64,000 nt of DNA from Myrica gale. Taxonomy: Eukaryota > Streptophyta > Magnoliopsida > Fagales > Myricaceae. The stretch lies in NCBI GenBank assembly GCA_963930655.1, contig OZ005602.1, positions 29,153,840 to 29,217,839 on the forward strand, written 5' to 3'. Below, in pieces: positions 23,613 through 35,800 of this stretch; positions within the stretch are counted from its first letter, which is position 1; each line of letters starts with the position of its first letter. The position numbers and the translations under genes are program-made. The notes beneath the pieces are model-generated. The model was given only the letters and a program-made list of their open reading frames with translations. It was not told the DNA's origin and did no database searches.

Positions 23613-25000
23613 TAAATTTGAAGAATCAAACGTAGTTTTCGCATATTTATTTTCCTTAAATTGTCCTTTTCGGTTTATTTTTCCCACTAACGTAAAGCAG
23701 AAAAATCACGTCATTTTTGGCTATGGTAAGTTATCTCAAAATGACTTTTTTGGCCATGTTTAACTTAACTTTAAATACTCGTCTCTGAGTTGCCTGGATG
23801 ATTAAGGCAAAGTTGATATTGTGAGCCATAAGTCATGCAGTCCCAAGTTGGATCTCTTACGGGGTCATTCTAAAATATACTTAAGTGGGTTATCTTGGAC
23901 TTGAACCAAACACCTCATCATTAAATAATAAATTATTGCATCTACAATACAATCAATTGGGAGAGAATCAATAGATTCGTTCTTAAGGAGCAATCCATCA
24001 TCCCAAGACGCAACATACAACTCTCCCGTGTACCATACTCTTCAGGCGTGTTTGTTCCCCTTCTTTCTTAACATGACAAGTCTTCATGAATTACCTCCTG
24101 GACCAACCCTAGACACCCTAAAATTCTTTTTCAAATCAAACATGCACATCAAATCCCAAAGGGGGTATATGGAAAGAAAAAAAAAATTACATTTGTTAAC
24201 CACTCCATGATGATATTAGATTAGATTTGGAATATATCAGAATTTGTAAAAGTGAATTGAAATATGTATAAAGTTGTTGAAGTGACTGGAGTTTATAACA
24301 AAATTTTCTAAATATTTTTATACCAACCAAACATAGTCTAAATTTTACAGAGAATTACACCTTAACATCTTCACATACCATTTCCCAAACGCTTTTCATA
24401 ATTTCATTAATTGATCATGAAGTTTGGTTCTATCCAACGTTAAAATATTTACATTTAGACTTAATTAATTTCTTAATCCATGTTTAATTTTTTTTTAAAA
24501 AAAATAGTACTGTCTTCCTAAATCCTTTAAGAGTCCTTGGGTTAACTATTTATTATAAGAACGTCCTTTCATCCAAACACGGATCACAAATAAGGTACAT
24601 AAATATATGTAGTTAACGAAAAACTCGTGTCACTATTAGCGATATGGACTGAGCGAATCTATGTCGAGTTTGTTTCAGCGTAAAATGAAGAAAATGAGAA
24701 AATAATTACAACTGAAAATATTTACAAGTAAAAGTAAACAAGTTTTGATGTGTTGGCTAATTCTTTGAAAATGAGCATATAGTGTTTGGTTGTCGATTGA
24801 AAATTTAAAGAATATTTTGTAATAGTTTTAATTTGTCCTTGTAAACAGAGATATTAAAAACAAAAAATATATATATCACATACTTGTGTTTTTGTGCCAT
24901 TTTGGAATTGAGACTCGTGCTTTAAATTTTTTATTTTGAGACCTGAGGTTCATCCGTTTATGAATATAAGGCTCTACTTGTTTTGTCATTATATGTGGAT

Positions 25001-25350
25001 GAAAAATTCATGTGGCTCATTTTCAAACACATCAGCTACATATGTGGCTTTTTTTGAAATAATAATAATAATAATTTAGGGCATTTACGTGTAGATAATA
25101 AAAAATATAATAATATATATAAAATTAAAATATAATATAATAGATTTTTATTTAAAAAAATACAAGCAGACAAATTTGTCCCCTATAGACGAAAAATTCA
25201 TATGTGGCTCATTTTGAGACACATCAACTATATATGTGGCTTTAAAAAAATTATGGCATTTACGTGTAGAAAAATAAAATTTTAATAATATATATAATTA
25301 AAATTAATTTTTATTTAAAACAAATTCCAAGCGGCCAAACTTGCCACCCT
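25001..25350 (+). repeat. Tandem duplication, period 190 bp
   Basis: Units start with GAAAAATTCATGTGGCTCA (25001) and GAAAAATTCATATGTGGCTC (25191). Both continue through CACATCA..TA..TATGTGGCTT and GGCATTTACGTGTAGA. The second unit is slightly shorter. No coding capacity. Confidence 0.75.
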
Positions 25351-25692
25351 TTTGTGCTATAGAGGTGATTGAGTGCTTTGAGTTAGCCAAAATTGGAGAT
25401 GAGAAGGGTTGAATAGTTTGGAAAATTACTTACCCATCTTTTCATTAACTAATTTTCAGCCTTACACGATAAAATTTTTTCATTAACAAATTTGACATTT
25501 TCCTTTGATATCTATTTTTCACAGAACACAATAAAAGTTAAAAATATTCATAAGGAAGACGTTTTCCGACTAAACAAACGTAACAATATCTACTGATAAT
25601 TGATAATAACGGGCAGAATGAATCCATATATTCTACCCCAATATTGACAGATAATTGGTGGTGACTTGTTTAACTTTAATCTCCTAGCAGGT

Positions 25693-28532
25693 TGTCACGC
25701 CCCGTGCTGGTATTTACCCCCTTGGTTCGCGTATAGTGATCGCATGCTCACAATTTGGGGATTACCGCATGATAAAAACACTAGGATCGCTTAAATGCCT
25801 TCGAATTTACTAAGCAGAAGACTTGATTTAAAAAAAATCTTACTGATAAAAAGAAAGGCCTAAAAGGAAATATACTTTCTTTCAAACGATCACGGTTGAT
25901 ATAAAAGGCTTATTCGGGAAGAATACAAAAGAATAGGCCTAGGTTATACAAAAACTACAGTCCACCTAGCCTATACAACTGAAATAGCCATAAGATAAAA
26001 CCGTTTGAAATACAATTTGGGTAAAATAAAATAAAACGGAACCAGCCTGATTCTTGCCACAGTCTCACCTCCTGGTAAAAGAATTCGTGAACAAGCAAAT
26101 AATACAAAGATGGGGTGAGTCATACGGACTCAATAAAGTCGGGGAAGGGACATGGCAATCATATGACAATTATGACGATGATAATATGATTCATGATGGA
26201 ATATGCGTGCTTTCATCCAATCAAGACATATAACGATGCACATGAAATGAGCTGATGTTATGCACCCAATTCTCATCCATTCCTTTGTGGTTAAGATGTT
26301 TCCTCCGTCTGCTCTGTTCTATCCCCCAGAGTAGGGTTGTGCGTCCCTCCTCTCCTCCGGGACTTGTCCCGTGGCAACTACACCAGGGCCCTTTCATAGT
26401 TAGGCATTTTGCCCCATTCATTAGGAGCCCACCCTTTTACTTTTAGCGATGGGTTGCATTCTCCCCTTAGTGAACGGTACCGTCACCCATTATTACAGAA
26501 AACATCTTGGGTACAATCGGTTTCTATCCCCCGGTCTTGGTTCACTCAATGATTCATGATATGAATGCAATCATTGGTGCGCACTCATTTGCATAAATAA
26601 TACAACACAATATTAAAATAAAGTCACGTACAAATGAACACATGAGCACCCTTTTCTTGCCATGCTCTTAGAACACAAGTTCTCGCATGTGTACCCTTTT
26701 GGGCCTTTTCTTTCCTTTGCCAGTTCATGACCTTTTTGCTCATTATGAGCATCCTTAGGGCACTGTTGTGACCCTCTTTCATCAATCAGTTTCATCTTTT
26801 ATTTAGTTCATAAATCAAATATGCACAAACATAGAAGTAACCAAAAGCCAAACTTTCAAAGAATCTACATATTTAAGCCATCATAACTGAAACGATATAC
26901 ACACCACATGTTGTAATAGGCAAGTCCAACAACTTATACAACTTTTTATTTTCTTTCTAAACCCGGTTGTCTTTAGAAGAATGGATTTTAGGACTCTTAA
27001 CTGATTTCAAAAGAAAATCCTACCAGGCATAGAAAGAAAATCCTTCCAGACACTCATTTAAAAACTTCTCGGGCATATGGCATTTTTGTTTACTTCCCGG
27101 GCATTTTTAAATCTCCCCGGACATTGTGAAACCTTCCCAAGCATGTTTGAAACCTTCCCGGGTATTTTTGCAATGCTTTGTTAAAACTTCCCGGGCTTAG
27201 TTCCCCTGGCATTTTAGAGCCTGTCTTCTAGACTCCCCAATAAACCATCCAAACCACACTTGCAAGGCCATGTTGTTTTACAATCTCAATAGAAGTCCAC
27301 AAAATCCTTTCTATATATACACCATCAAACACACAAGTACCCAACTCAATAGAAGTCCATGTTTTAATATGACAAAATGAAGTAAAAATGTTTAAATGGT
27401 TCATGCATGCACTGATTCTTCACCCAAGGCCAATTCGTGTCCTTACAATCCTCTTTTCAGTATTTCTTCTACTGACAGAGACCAAAAGACACCCAGATCA
27501 TTCTTAACACATTTCAGCTTCACCAATCAAGTCATACACGCATGACATTAGAGCATATAACCATTATCAAAGTAATCTCAACAACACAAATATGCAACTA
27601 AAACATGCATGTTACTAAAGACTACCCGGGCTCATAATTTTTCCCACATAAATCATGCAAACTACCCCTTACACATGTGACTATCCCAAAACCCCAGAGC
27701 AACAAGTATCTATCACCCTTACCTTAGTCGAGTGGTCTAGTCTGGTATCTTGGATAATGACTGAATGATGATAATAACCCTTCGACTCTCCGTTTTTCCT
27801 ATGATCTTTTCCTTTCTTTCGTACTTCGATCTGCTGAGATTCTCCCTTCCTTTCTCTTTCAGTTAAGTCGGTGAAAGTGTTTATGACTCAAGTACGAGGT
27901 AGGTTCAGTTATAACTTCTAAGGAAACTAAGGCATGGGAGAACAACGAACAAATGGGTGCATTTCCTCTGGCCAATCTATATGGCCTACTATAGGCTAGG
28001 CAATCATTGCAATCACTTAGGAACCAATCATAAAAAGACACCAAGATCACCCATATCTCACGTATCTTTCACAAGGATTAAGCTAAATGGACGAGCCAAT
28101 CACCATATTCCACTTAGACGTCCAGCTAAATTTGGATAAGAACGCATTAAATGCTCTTTATATGGTTACAACACGTGGAAAGTAAGGCCGGATATTTTCC
28201 GCAGAATGCCCAGGCATACATGGTTCAGACATGCATCACTCGGCCAAGCGTGTCCTTCCCCACTCAGCCAGCCCTGTTATTCTCCATGCAGGCAGCCCCG
28301 GTTTTTCCTTCTCTGTCACACCGGGACTCAAGTTACCAACTTCGCTGTAATTACAAATTTGCCCCTGGTCCTTCATACCCTGACGGCCCTCGTACCCTGC
28401 CTGCCCAGCTAGTCGAGTGAAAGTATATCTAAAAGAATAAATCAATATCACATAACACACATATATCATAACTTATATTTTATACATAAAAACCATACCA
28501 CATAGGTAATTAAACAAGAGAGGGGTATTACA
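25693..28532 (+). mobile_element. Solo LTR, 2.84 kb, with 5 bp target duplication
   Basis: It begins TGTCACGCCCCGTGCTGG and ends GAGGGGTATTACA, the TG...CA ends of an LTR. It is flanked by identical CAGGT at 25688-25692 and 28533-28537, the 5 bp duplication expected of retroelement integrase. I see no internal direct repeat that could be a second LTR, no primer-binding site and no gag or pol frame. It is therefore best read as a solo LTR left by LTR-LTR recombination. Near 27065-27200 it contains short repeats built on CTTCCCGGGCAT. The length suggests a Ty3/gypsy family with long LTRs, but that is inference. Confidence 0.75.
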
Positions 28533-28537
28533 CAGGT

Positions 28538-29345
28538 TCTCTATTCTAACATTTTGGTTAGAATATAGAACTAATTTAACCAAAAAGCCAAAAAACACTC
28601 CTTAACAGCTTCTCTAATTTAACAAATTTTAACAAAAAAGTTTAATATGTGAACAATGGTTCTCTATTTTTAGAGAAACGCTGTTCACTTCACCATATTA
28701 AAATAATAATATTTTTATTATTTTTCCTTTTTATTTTTCTTTTCTTCTGCCCAGCTTCACGCTCTCCCTCTCCCTCTTTTTATTTTTTTCTTTTTTTCCT
28801 CCCAGCTCTCACGCTTTCCCTCTCTGGTCTCCCATCTCAAGTTCGTCTCTCTCTCCCTCATATTGTAGTTTTTTTTTCTTTGTTCGACTATTGTTCATGC
28901 ATTTTAGGTTTCTATTCTTGTGGTTTACTAATTCTTTACCTTTTAAAAAATATGACAGTTGGAATAAGACAAAATTTTAAAAATATGACCGTTGGAATAA
29001 GACAAATTTTAAAAAATATGACCGTTAAGATAAGAAAAATTTTAAAAAATCTAATAGTTGGGATAAGACAAATTTAAAAAATTATGAGCGTTAGGAAAAG
29101 ACAAAATTTAGAAAATCCGACATTTTTAAGATAAGACAAATATTCAAAAATATAACCGTTATAAAACGAATATTTAAAAATATAAATGTTAAAAAAATAA
29201 TAAAGAAAATTTTAAAAAATAATATTTTAATAGAACAGTAAAAGTATACTGTTAAAATAGAGACGTGGCAGAGGTGATTTTAAAAAAATGATAATTAAAA
29301 TAGCGAACTGTTCTGGCCAAATTTAACGGAGCTAGTGCGAATGGT
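28538..29345 (+). repeat. AT-rich element with internal tandem array
   Basis: The region starts GGTTCTCTATTCTAAC and ends near GTGCGAATGGTCTTAAG, wording seen in non-autonomous plant DNA elements. Its core (28950-29200) is a degenerate array of roughly 34-40 bp units built on ATGACCGTTGGAATAAGACA followed by an A/T run, about six units. In one frame it reads as repeated MTVGIRQ..KN, but this is a by-product of the repeat and not a protein. Confidence 0.6.
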
Positions 29346-29892
29346 CTTAAGAATATTTCGTCGGTGTCAATCCTGAGCTGGGAGAAAACAGTTACCTCAA
29401 GACTTTTAAAGAAGGAAACAGTTAAACTACAGAAACAACGAATAACTTACATGGATTACAGAAAAATAATAATTAAGCCTTACATGCTTTTTATATTTAC
29501 AGCGGGCCAGCGGCCATTTCACTACCTCGTTGCGAGAGGCGCCCAGACTGATTCAAACTTCGCAAGTCGTAGTCATACTACATTGTTTACGCTGTGCACT
29601 TGCATGGCACCGGCTTCCTCATCTTTCTCGGAGAAGATGGACTTGTCGCAACGTTTATAACGTTTCAGATCCTTTCTTCCTCCTAAAGCAATCCATTCCC
29701 ACATCCCCACTCAAAGTATCTCTTCTTCCACTACAAAAAGAGCAATATGACTCTCATCAGTCCCACTAACCTCGACTCTCACCAAAACCCAAACTCAAAG
29801 AGCAACAACGAAACTGTACGACGAAGTTCGGCGAACTTGTTGAGGGAAAACAAAGTGTTAGCGCCAGGGAAGCTTAGGGGGAGCTTTCGCCT
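29346..29892 (+). promoter_or_regulatory. Upstream region and 5' UTR of the callose synthase
   Basis: No coding sequence was recognised. A CT- and TCC-rich leader with good transcription-start character begins at about 29670. GC content rises toward the ATG at 29893. No exact TATA box can be assigned. Confidence 0.4.
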
Positions 29893-32800
29893 ATGGCGCC
29901 GAGCACGAGCGGGACAAAGCCGCCGGGGGCAGTCGACAGCGTGCCAGTGCCTTCGTCCCTCGCGTCCATCGCGCCCATCCTCCGCGTCGCTGACGAGATC
30001 AAGAACCCCAGAGTTGCTTTTCTCTGTAAGAACTCTCTCGCTCACTCACTTGTAATCTTTACTCTGCTTACATAAGTTGATTATAGGAGTAGCAATTTGA
30101 ACTAATACTATTAGGGGTTGATTGTCACGACCCAAGGAACGCATTCGGCCTACAATTTTTGTTTTCCCTTCTTTATTGTTCTTGTAGTATTTTCCTTTTC
30201 ACAATGGAAATAGTGACTGAATGTGATAAATGTTTAGGAGAAACGTCCATTGTCAGCTGTATTGTTTACGGGAATAATGGTGGAGCTATTTTCTTTCTTT
30301 CTTTCTTTCTCTTTGCCTGTATGTTTAATCCAAACTTTTCTAGTCTATCTAGTACAGACTATTCTGGCCTGAATTTTAACCCAATTCGATGACGTTTGTA
30401 GTTCTTAACCAGAATTTTTTCCCTCATTTAACTAGGATTTTCATAAATATTTAGCAGTTGGTCCTAGCTATAGTATACACTAAAATGTTGATTTTTCAAA
30501 AAGAGAAGTTTAGAATTTACTAAAAACCAATAGCATGGTTATTATAACATGGACTGACATTCTAAGCATAGAAATATTAGTTCTGAAATTAGCATGATCA
30601 AGGGTGCAAGATTTGTGTCTAGGATTGCGAATGAGCCAAGCTTGACTTGAGCTCAGTTTGTCTACTAAATGAATGAAACTTGAACAAAAAGTTAGATGCA
30701 GATTAGCTCAGCTCAACTTTGTCTCTGAGAGTAATGACATTTATGATAAAGGTGACAATAATGACACACTATAAATGGCTTTAGGTGTTTCCTTTTTCCT
30801 TGATGCCGAGAATGTACTCACGTGCTGGAATGGAATATTGTGTAATTGATAGACTTAATGTAGTTTGATTAAATAAAAGATGACACCAGCCAAATCTTAG
30901 CTTCCTAAACTTGGTCGGTACAAGAAACTGCATTCACTTGATGTTCTTCTATACATGTATCGTGCAGCCCTCAGGCTACATAAAAGTAACTGGTCAGAGC
31001 TTGCAAACTACCCTGCCTTATTCAATGCACGTGTTCACAAAATTGCCTGTGATTGGAAATTTGATCGCTCTTCTCCACACTTTACCTCTCAACTCGTTCA
31101 AATCTACCAATTCTTCTATATAAGCTAGAAGAAGGTGGGGAAGTTTTCACAAAGGAGTTGACACGTTTGACTTATGTAGGACAAATATAAGACTAAAGCA
31201 TAAAAGTGTACATAAGCAAGGAAGAATAATGGTTTATAACTATCGACTGCAGAGTCCACAAACTTCATTGCGGATCTTAAATAAGAGAAATGTGGAGACG
31301 CCGTGTAACTTTTAATTTACAGAAGGGGATTGTATCTCACAATTTTGTCTTATATGTTGTAATTTGTTTGTGTTAAACTCATTCTAATGGTGATGTTGCG
31401 TGCATAGATTTTATAACTATAATTGATGTTTTCTTGTACTTATACTATCATGGAGCTTCTGCACTACCTTATGAGAATCACTTGCTTTGGGACTGTTAAT
31501 ACACTAGTTAAGCGAGAAATAACATCATAAAATTCAATGGTGACTGCACATTTCATAGTTTAGTATATCCTGACAAGAAAATGATCAGTTTCTTTTGCAG
31601 TATGGATTAACAATTCTACCCTTCAAGAAAGAAAAGCACAAAGAATGGTGTTCAACATTTAAGCTATTTATGCTTTGCATGCATCATAGTTTGGAATGCT
31701 CTGTGTTTATGCGTGCATTTGTAGCCAAAGATATACTTGTTTCTGATGCTTCTATATTGTCAACTAGGCCGTTACTATGCATTTGAGAGGGCAGATAAGA
31801 TGGATCCAACATCAACTGGACGTGGTGTTCGGGAATTTAAGACAAAAATGTCACGCAGACTTGAAAAGGTACTTGATTGTTTATTTATGTGGTCCTTGTA
31901 ATCTATGTCCTTCATGGATGAAGGCTGATTTATTTATCATTGCTTTTTTTAGATTTTAAGTTCGTAATGAAGATCTTCCTGAAAAGTTTACAAGTTGGAG
32001 AGGGTTATTAGTATGTAGTTCAAAACCGAGGCTACAGAAAAAAAAGCATTGGCTATTCGATTTGATTGATCACAAAGATTCTGTTATTCTTTTTTCATAG
32101 TTGTCCCTGCCTATCACTAGTCTTCCATGAAACTCAGTGCTCTAGCACCAATTCAACCTCATTATCTCTAATTTAGTATCTTGAAAATGTTGTGGTGAAG
32201 GTCTTCATGTGAATTCTTGACCATTGTATTATGGATCAACGCTGTGAGCATATATTTTGAGCTGCTTTCTTGTTATTATATTTAACCTTAGCATATTAGT
32301 ACTTTTTTGCATCTCTCTTGCAAATAGTTTGTAAAGTCGAAAGTGGCAAGTATGTTTTTGTGTGCACTTTTTTTCAGCTTGAATATCATCTCTGACCATT
32401 AGGTTTTATGCAAAAGGTGAGTTGTGCACTTTTCAGAATAAAAATTGCAGCATAATGGATGACCTGAACTGAAATCAAATTTGGCCTTCTCACATCTCTT
32501 AAAGAAATATGTGTGTTTATATATATGTATATGTATATCTGTGTGTGTATGTGTGTGTAATAGATTTAACTACAATCCCAATGATATTTAAGAGGTTCTA
32601 AAGGCAAATCCAAGTGATTTTCAATATTGTGAAATCTCTTTGTTTCAGGAAGAAGAGGATACAGCATCTCTTTGGTCCTCTGATGTCCTGATCCAACGGT
32701 ATTACCAGGATTTCTATGAGACAAATATCGGAGAAGGTCAACATAGAAGAGAACCGTGAGGCTTGACTGTGGACTATTTTCATTCCCAAAATTTTGGTAT

Positions 32801-35800
32801 GCATATTATTCCCTAATATCTTACATTTTCAATTTGTTTTCCAACTGATGAAGGAAGGCGATGCCAAAGATTCTTCAGATGGCAACCATATTGCATGAAG
32901 TACTGAAGATGGTTGTAGGCCCTAGGAAGGTTGATTCTGAGGTTGGATTTTTATTATTGCTGTTTGCTTACAGCAATTTTTTTACCCATTTGGTCTCGAA
33001 AAGACTGAAAACGTGGGTTTTCAATTGGTTTTGGGATTGCAGACAGAAAGATATGCTGCAGATGTCGAGAAGAAAAAGGAACTGTATGAACCCTATAATA
33101 TTCTTCCACTGTATGCAGCGGGGTTTAAACAGAAAATTATGGACCTTCCTGAGGTTGTTAAAATGCATCTTATGCAATTTCACTCATTATTGTGTTCATC
33201 TCATTCGTTCTGCTTAATCCTTATATTTCATCTTGGTCGTCTTACTCCATGTCATTTCGTGATATAGATAGAAGCAGCATTTCATTCTCTACAAAAAAAT
33301 GTGGATAAGCTTCCAATCCCAAGTTACAGTTCAGCAACGGCCACGGAGAAGGTTAAATCTATCAGAGACATACTGGATTGGCTTTCGGCTATATTTGGAT
33401 TTCAGGTATATGTATCTTAATCTCTCCTAAATTTCATTTAGTATCTATTTTTTACATAACATAGGGTGCTAAGCATAGCGTGAGCATGGAGCATTCTGTG
33501 GGCTTTCCAGTGCACCGACTTTAAGTTGCTAAGTGGACTTTGTGATCCTTTTTTTTGTATCTCCCTAAATATAGGCTGGCGACATTTTCAATGTTACGCG
33601 TGTTATTAGTTTCGTGTCTATGTACAAGGTAACGAAGCTACTAGAGAGGATAAATAAGGAGATTGGGAGTGGGGAAAAAGAATGTTTTGCTGGTCTTGTT
33701 GATCCTGTTATGAAGAATTTGAAGCAGAGCAAAGATCTCTTGTGAGAGAACAAAAAGAACACACACTTCACACTTGTGATGTAGAGGAAGCAATCTACTG
33801 AATGAAGGGCAGGGATGAATGGATAGATTGATTGCCCCAGCTCAAAAGGCAAGGGGGAAGATCAGTCTTGAATAAAAGAAGAGCTATTATCTTGGATTGA
33901 TAAATCTTAATGTATATACCGGCTGGCTGGTTTTTAGGCCAAAAAGACAATTGCATAAAGCGTAATACATTTTGGTAATACTCCAAAACTACAGCTTCCT
34001 GGAAACCCAGAAGCTAACAAGAACAAACAACACATGCACTTCGTTAGAATTAAAAAAAAGGGGTTATTCAATCCACTAGTGCCTAACGACATATCTGCCA
34101 CTTCATCCTTACTAAGAAATGAGTTTTAAGGACTCCTAGACTGTTGATTCTTTTCCTTGTGAAGTTAATAGATGCTTGAGGCCTGATGCAGAAAACTAGG
34201 TGGCATTCCAATTTAGTCTGTATTTCTTTATGTGACTTCTACACTACTTGAAATATGGTTCTCATATTCCACGTAACATTGCCTAAAGTGATGCCAATCT
34301 GGTAAGAGTAAGGGTTGTTTGCTTCTACTTGGCACTGAGCATAAAAGCCGTTCATCTGCTTCTTTTCACAATTCACAACCATTTTTGACTATCATTCCCC
34401 TGAAGAAACTAATGCACAACAATTTTTAAAATTATTTTCTTCAAATCTATGCAATGCCAAGGAATTGTCTGATGATTATATATGTGTGTGAGTGTATACT
34501 CATGTTTATGGAAATGATTTCTTATGTTTCCCTTTGCTGAGGACTTATACATGAGTATCCTGTATCGTTTAGTTAAGGCCTTCTTTCTACAAATTCTGAG
34601 ATCTTAAACCCGTGAGAGTGGCTTTGGCAATGATCCTTTGATTCCATTGTCATGAATTTTTTTGCTATGGAAGCATCAGGTCGTCTGACTACATTGTTTT
34701 ATTTTTATTTTTTCGAATTCAAAGAAAGGGAATGTAGCAAATCAGAGGGAGCATCTAATATTGCTACTTGCCAATATACAAATAAGGAATGAGGTATTTC
34801 AGTATTGCTGTGCTCTACTTCATATTTCCTTCTAGTATTTGAGTTAGACTCTCCCTGTTTTGTCAGTAAACTTTTTAAGTTGGATCCTTAGGTGGTTTTA
34901 TATTAATGATTGATAAGAAGTTTATTGCAGCAGGGAATTGACTCTGTACAGCAGTTGATGGACGAAATTTTTAAGAATTACACTTCATGGTGTAACTATT
35001 TGCGCTGCAAATTGAATCTTAAGTAAGTGGTTTTGTTCCTGTCCAGATCAGAAGTCCTAAAAGTCTTTGGCGTACCATATGTTACATGGCAGCCTCCTCA
35101 TATTTCCTTTTGCGTGTGCACTTTATAGGTATCCTGATCCTCAACGTTGTGATAGACAACAGTTAAAGCTTATTTACATCGGCCTTTATCTTCTCATATG
35201 GGGTGAAGCTTCAAATGTCCGATTCATGCCTGAATGCCTCTGCTATATCTTTCATAATGTATGTTTCTTTGGCTACCATTCGGATACACCTGCTGATGGA
35301 TTGCTTCTTTTAAATTATTATTTTTTTCCGTTGTGCTAGTTTCTTTAACTTCTGTTAGGCTAACATTAGTTCCTTTAATTGCAATAGCAAACTTCAACTT
35401 GCCACATGTCAAGATCGTTTTCAGGTTATTGCTATCATTAGTATTACCATGATCCTTAGATGATTATTTTCTTTGGGTGGGACATAGCATTGTTCTTCCT
35501 ATTGCTTGTCTGTACATCAGTCAACCTCTGGAGAAGGATAAAGAATAATCCAATATAAATCCCCTGCATACAAATATGAGATGCACCACACATCAAGCAA
35601 TAGAAGCTGGTTGGTTAGAAAAGGATTCAAGTCTATATAAGAAGTGGTACGAAAAGGCTTCAAACCTGAGTCAGGGCAAGTGGAGGTTACGTGGGAGATT
35701 CAAAAGTGTGGTTCTGGTAACAACACAACAAATTTCAATTAACTGTAGGAAAATTTAGAGTGAATAGATAGAGGGAGATGAAGAATAATGTTAGTGTTTG

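Larger units (their letters stand above)
22203..25692. other. Intergenic: SMT1 upstream region and AT-rich repeats
   Basis: SMT1 promoter/5' UTR is expected just right of 22202, with a TA/CA microsatellite at 22476-22490. The rest holds a MITE-like element (23222-23612), AT-rich repeat sequence at about 24210-24330, and a 190 bp tandem duplication (25001-25350). No gene was recognised. Confidence 0.55.

Noticed and set aside
25693-28532. An intact autonomous LTR retrotransposon
   Set aside because: No gag, protease, reverse transcriptase or integrase frame and no second LTR were seen; a solo LTR explains the data.
28950-29200. CRISPR-like or protein-coding repeat array
   Set aside because: Units are adjacent and degenerate with no unique spacers, in a plant nuclear genome; the repeated MTVGIRQ peptide is only the translation of the DNA repeat.
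29747-30055. 102-residue ORF ahead of the callose synthase
   Set aside because: It overlaps exon 1 in another frame and resembles nothing; exon 1 in the callose synthase frame is conserved.
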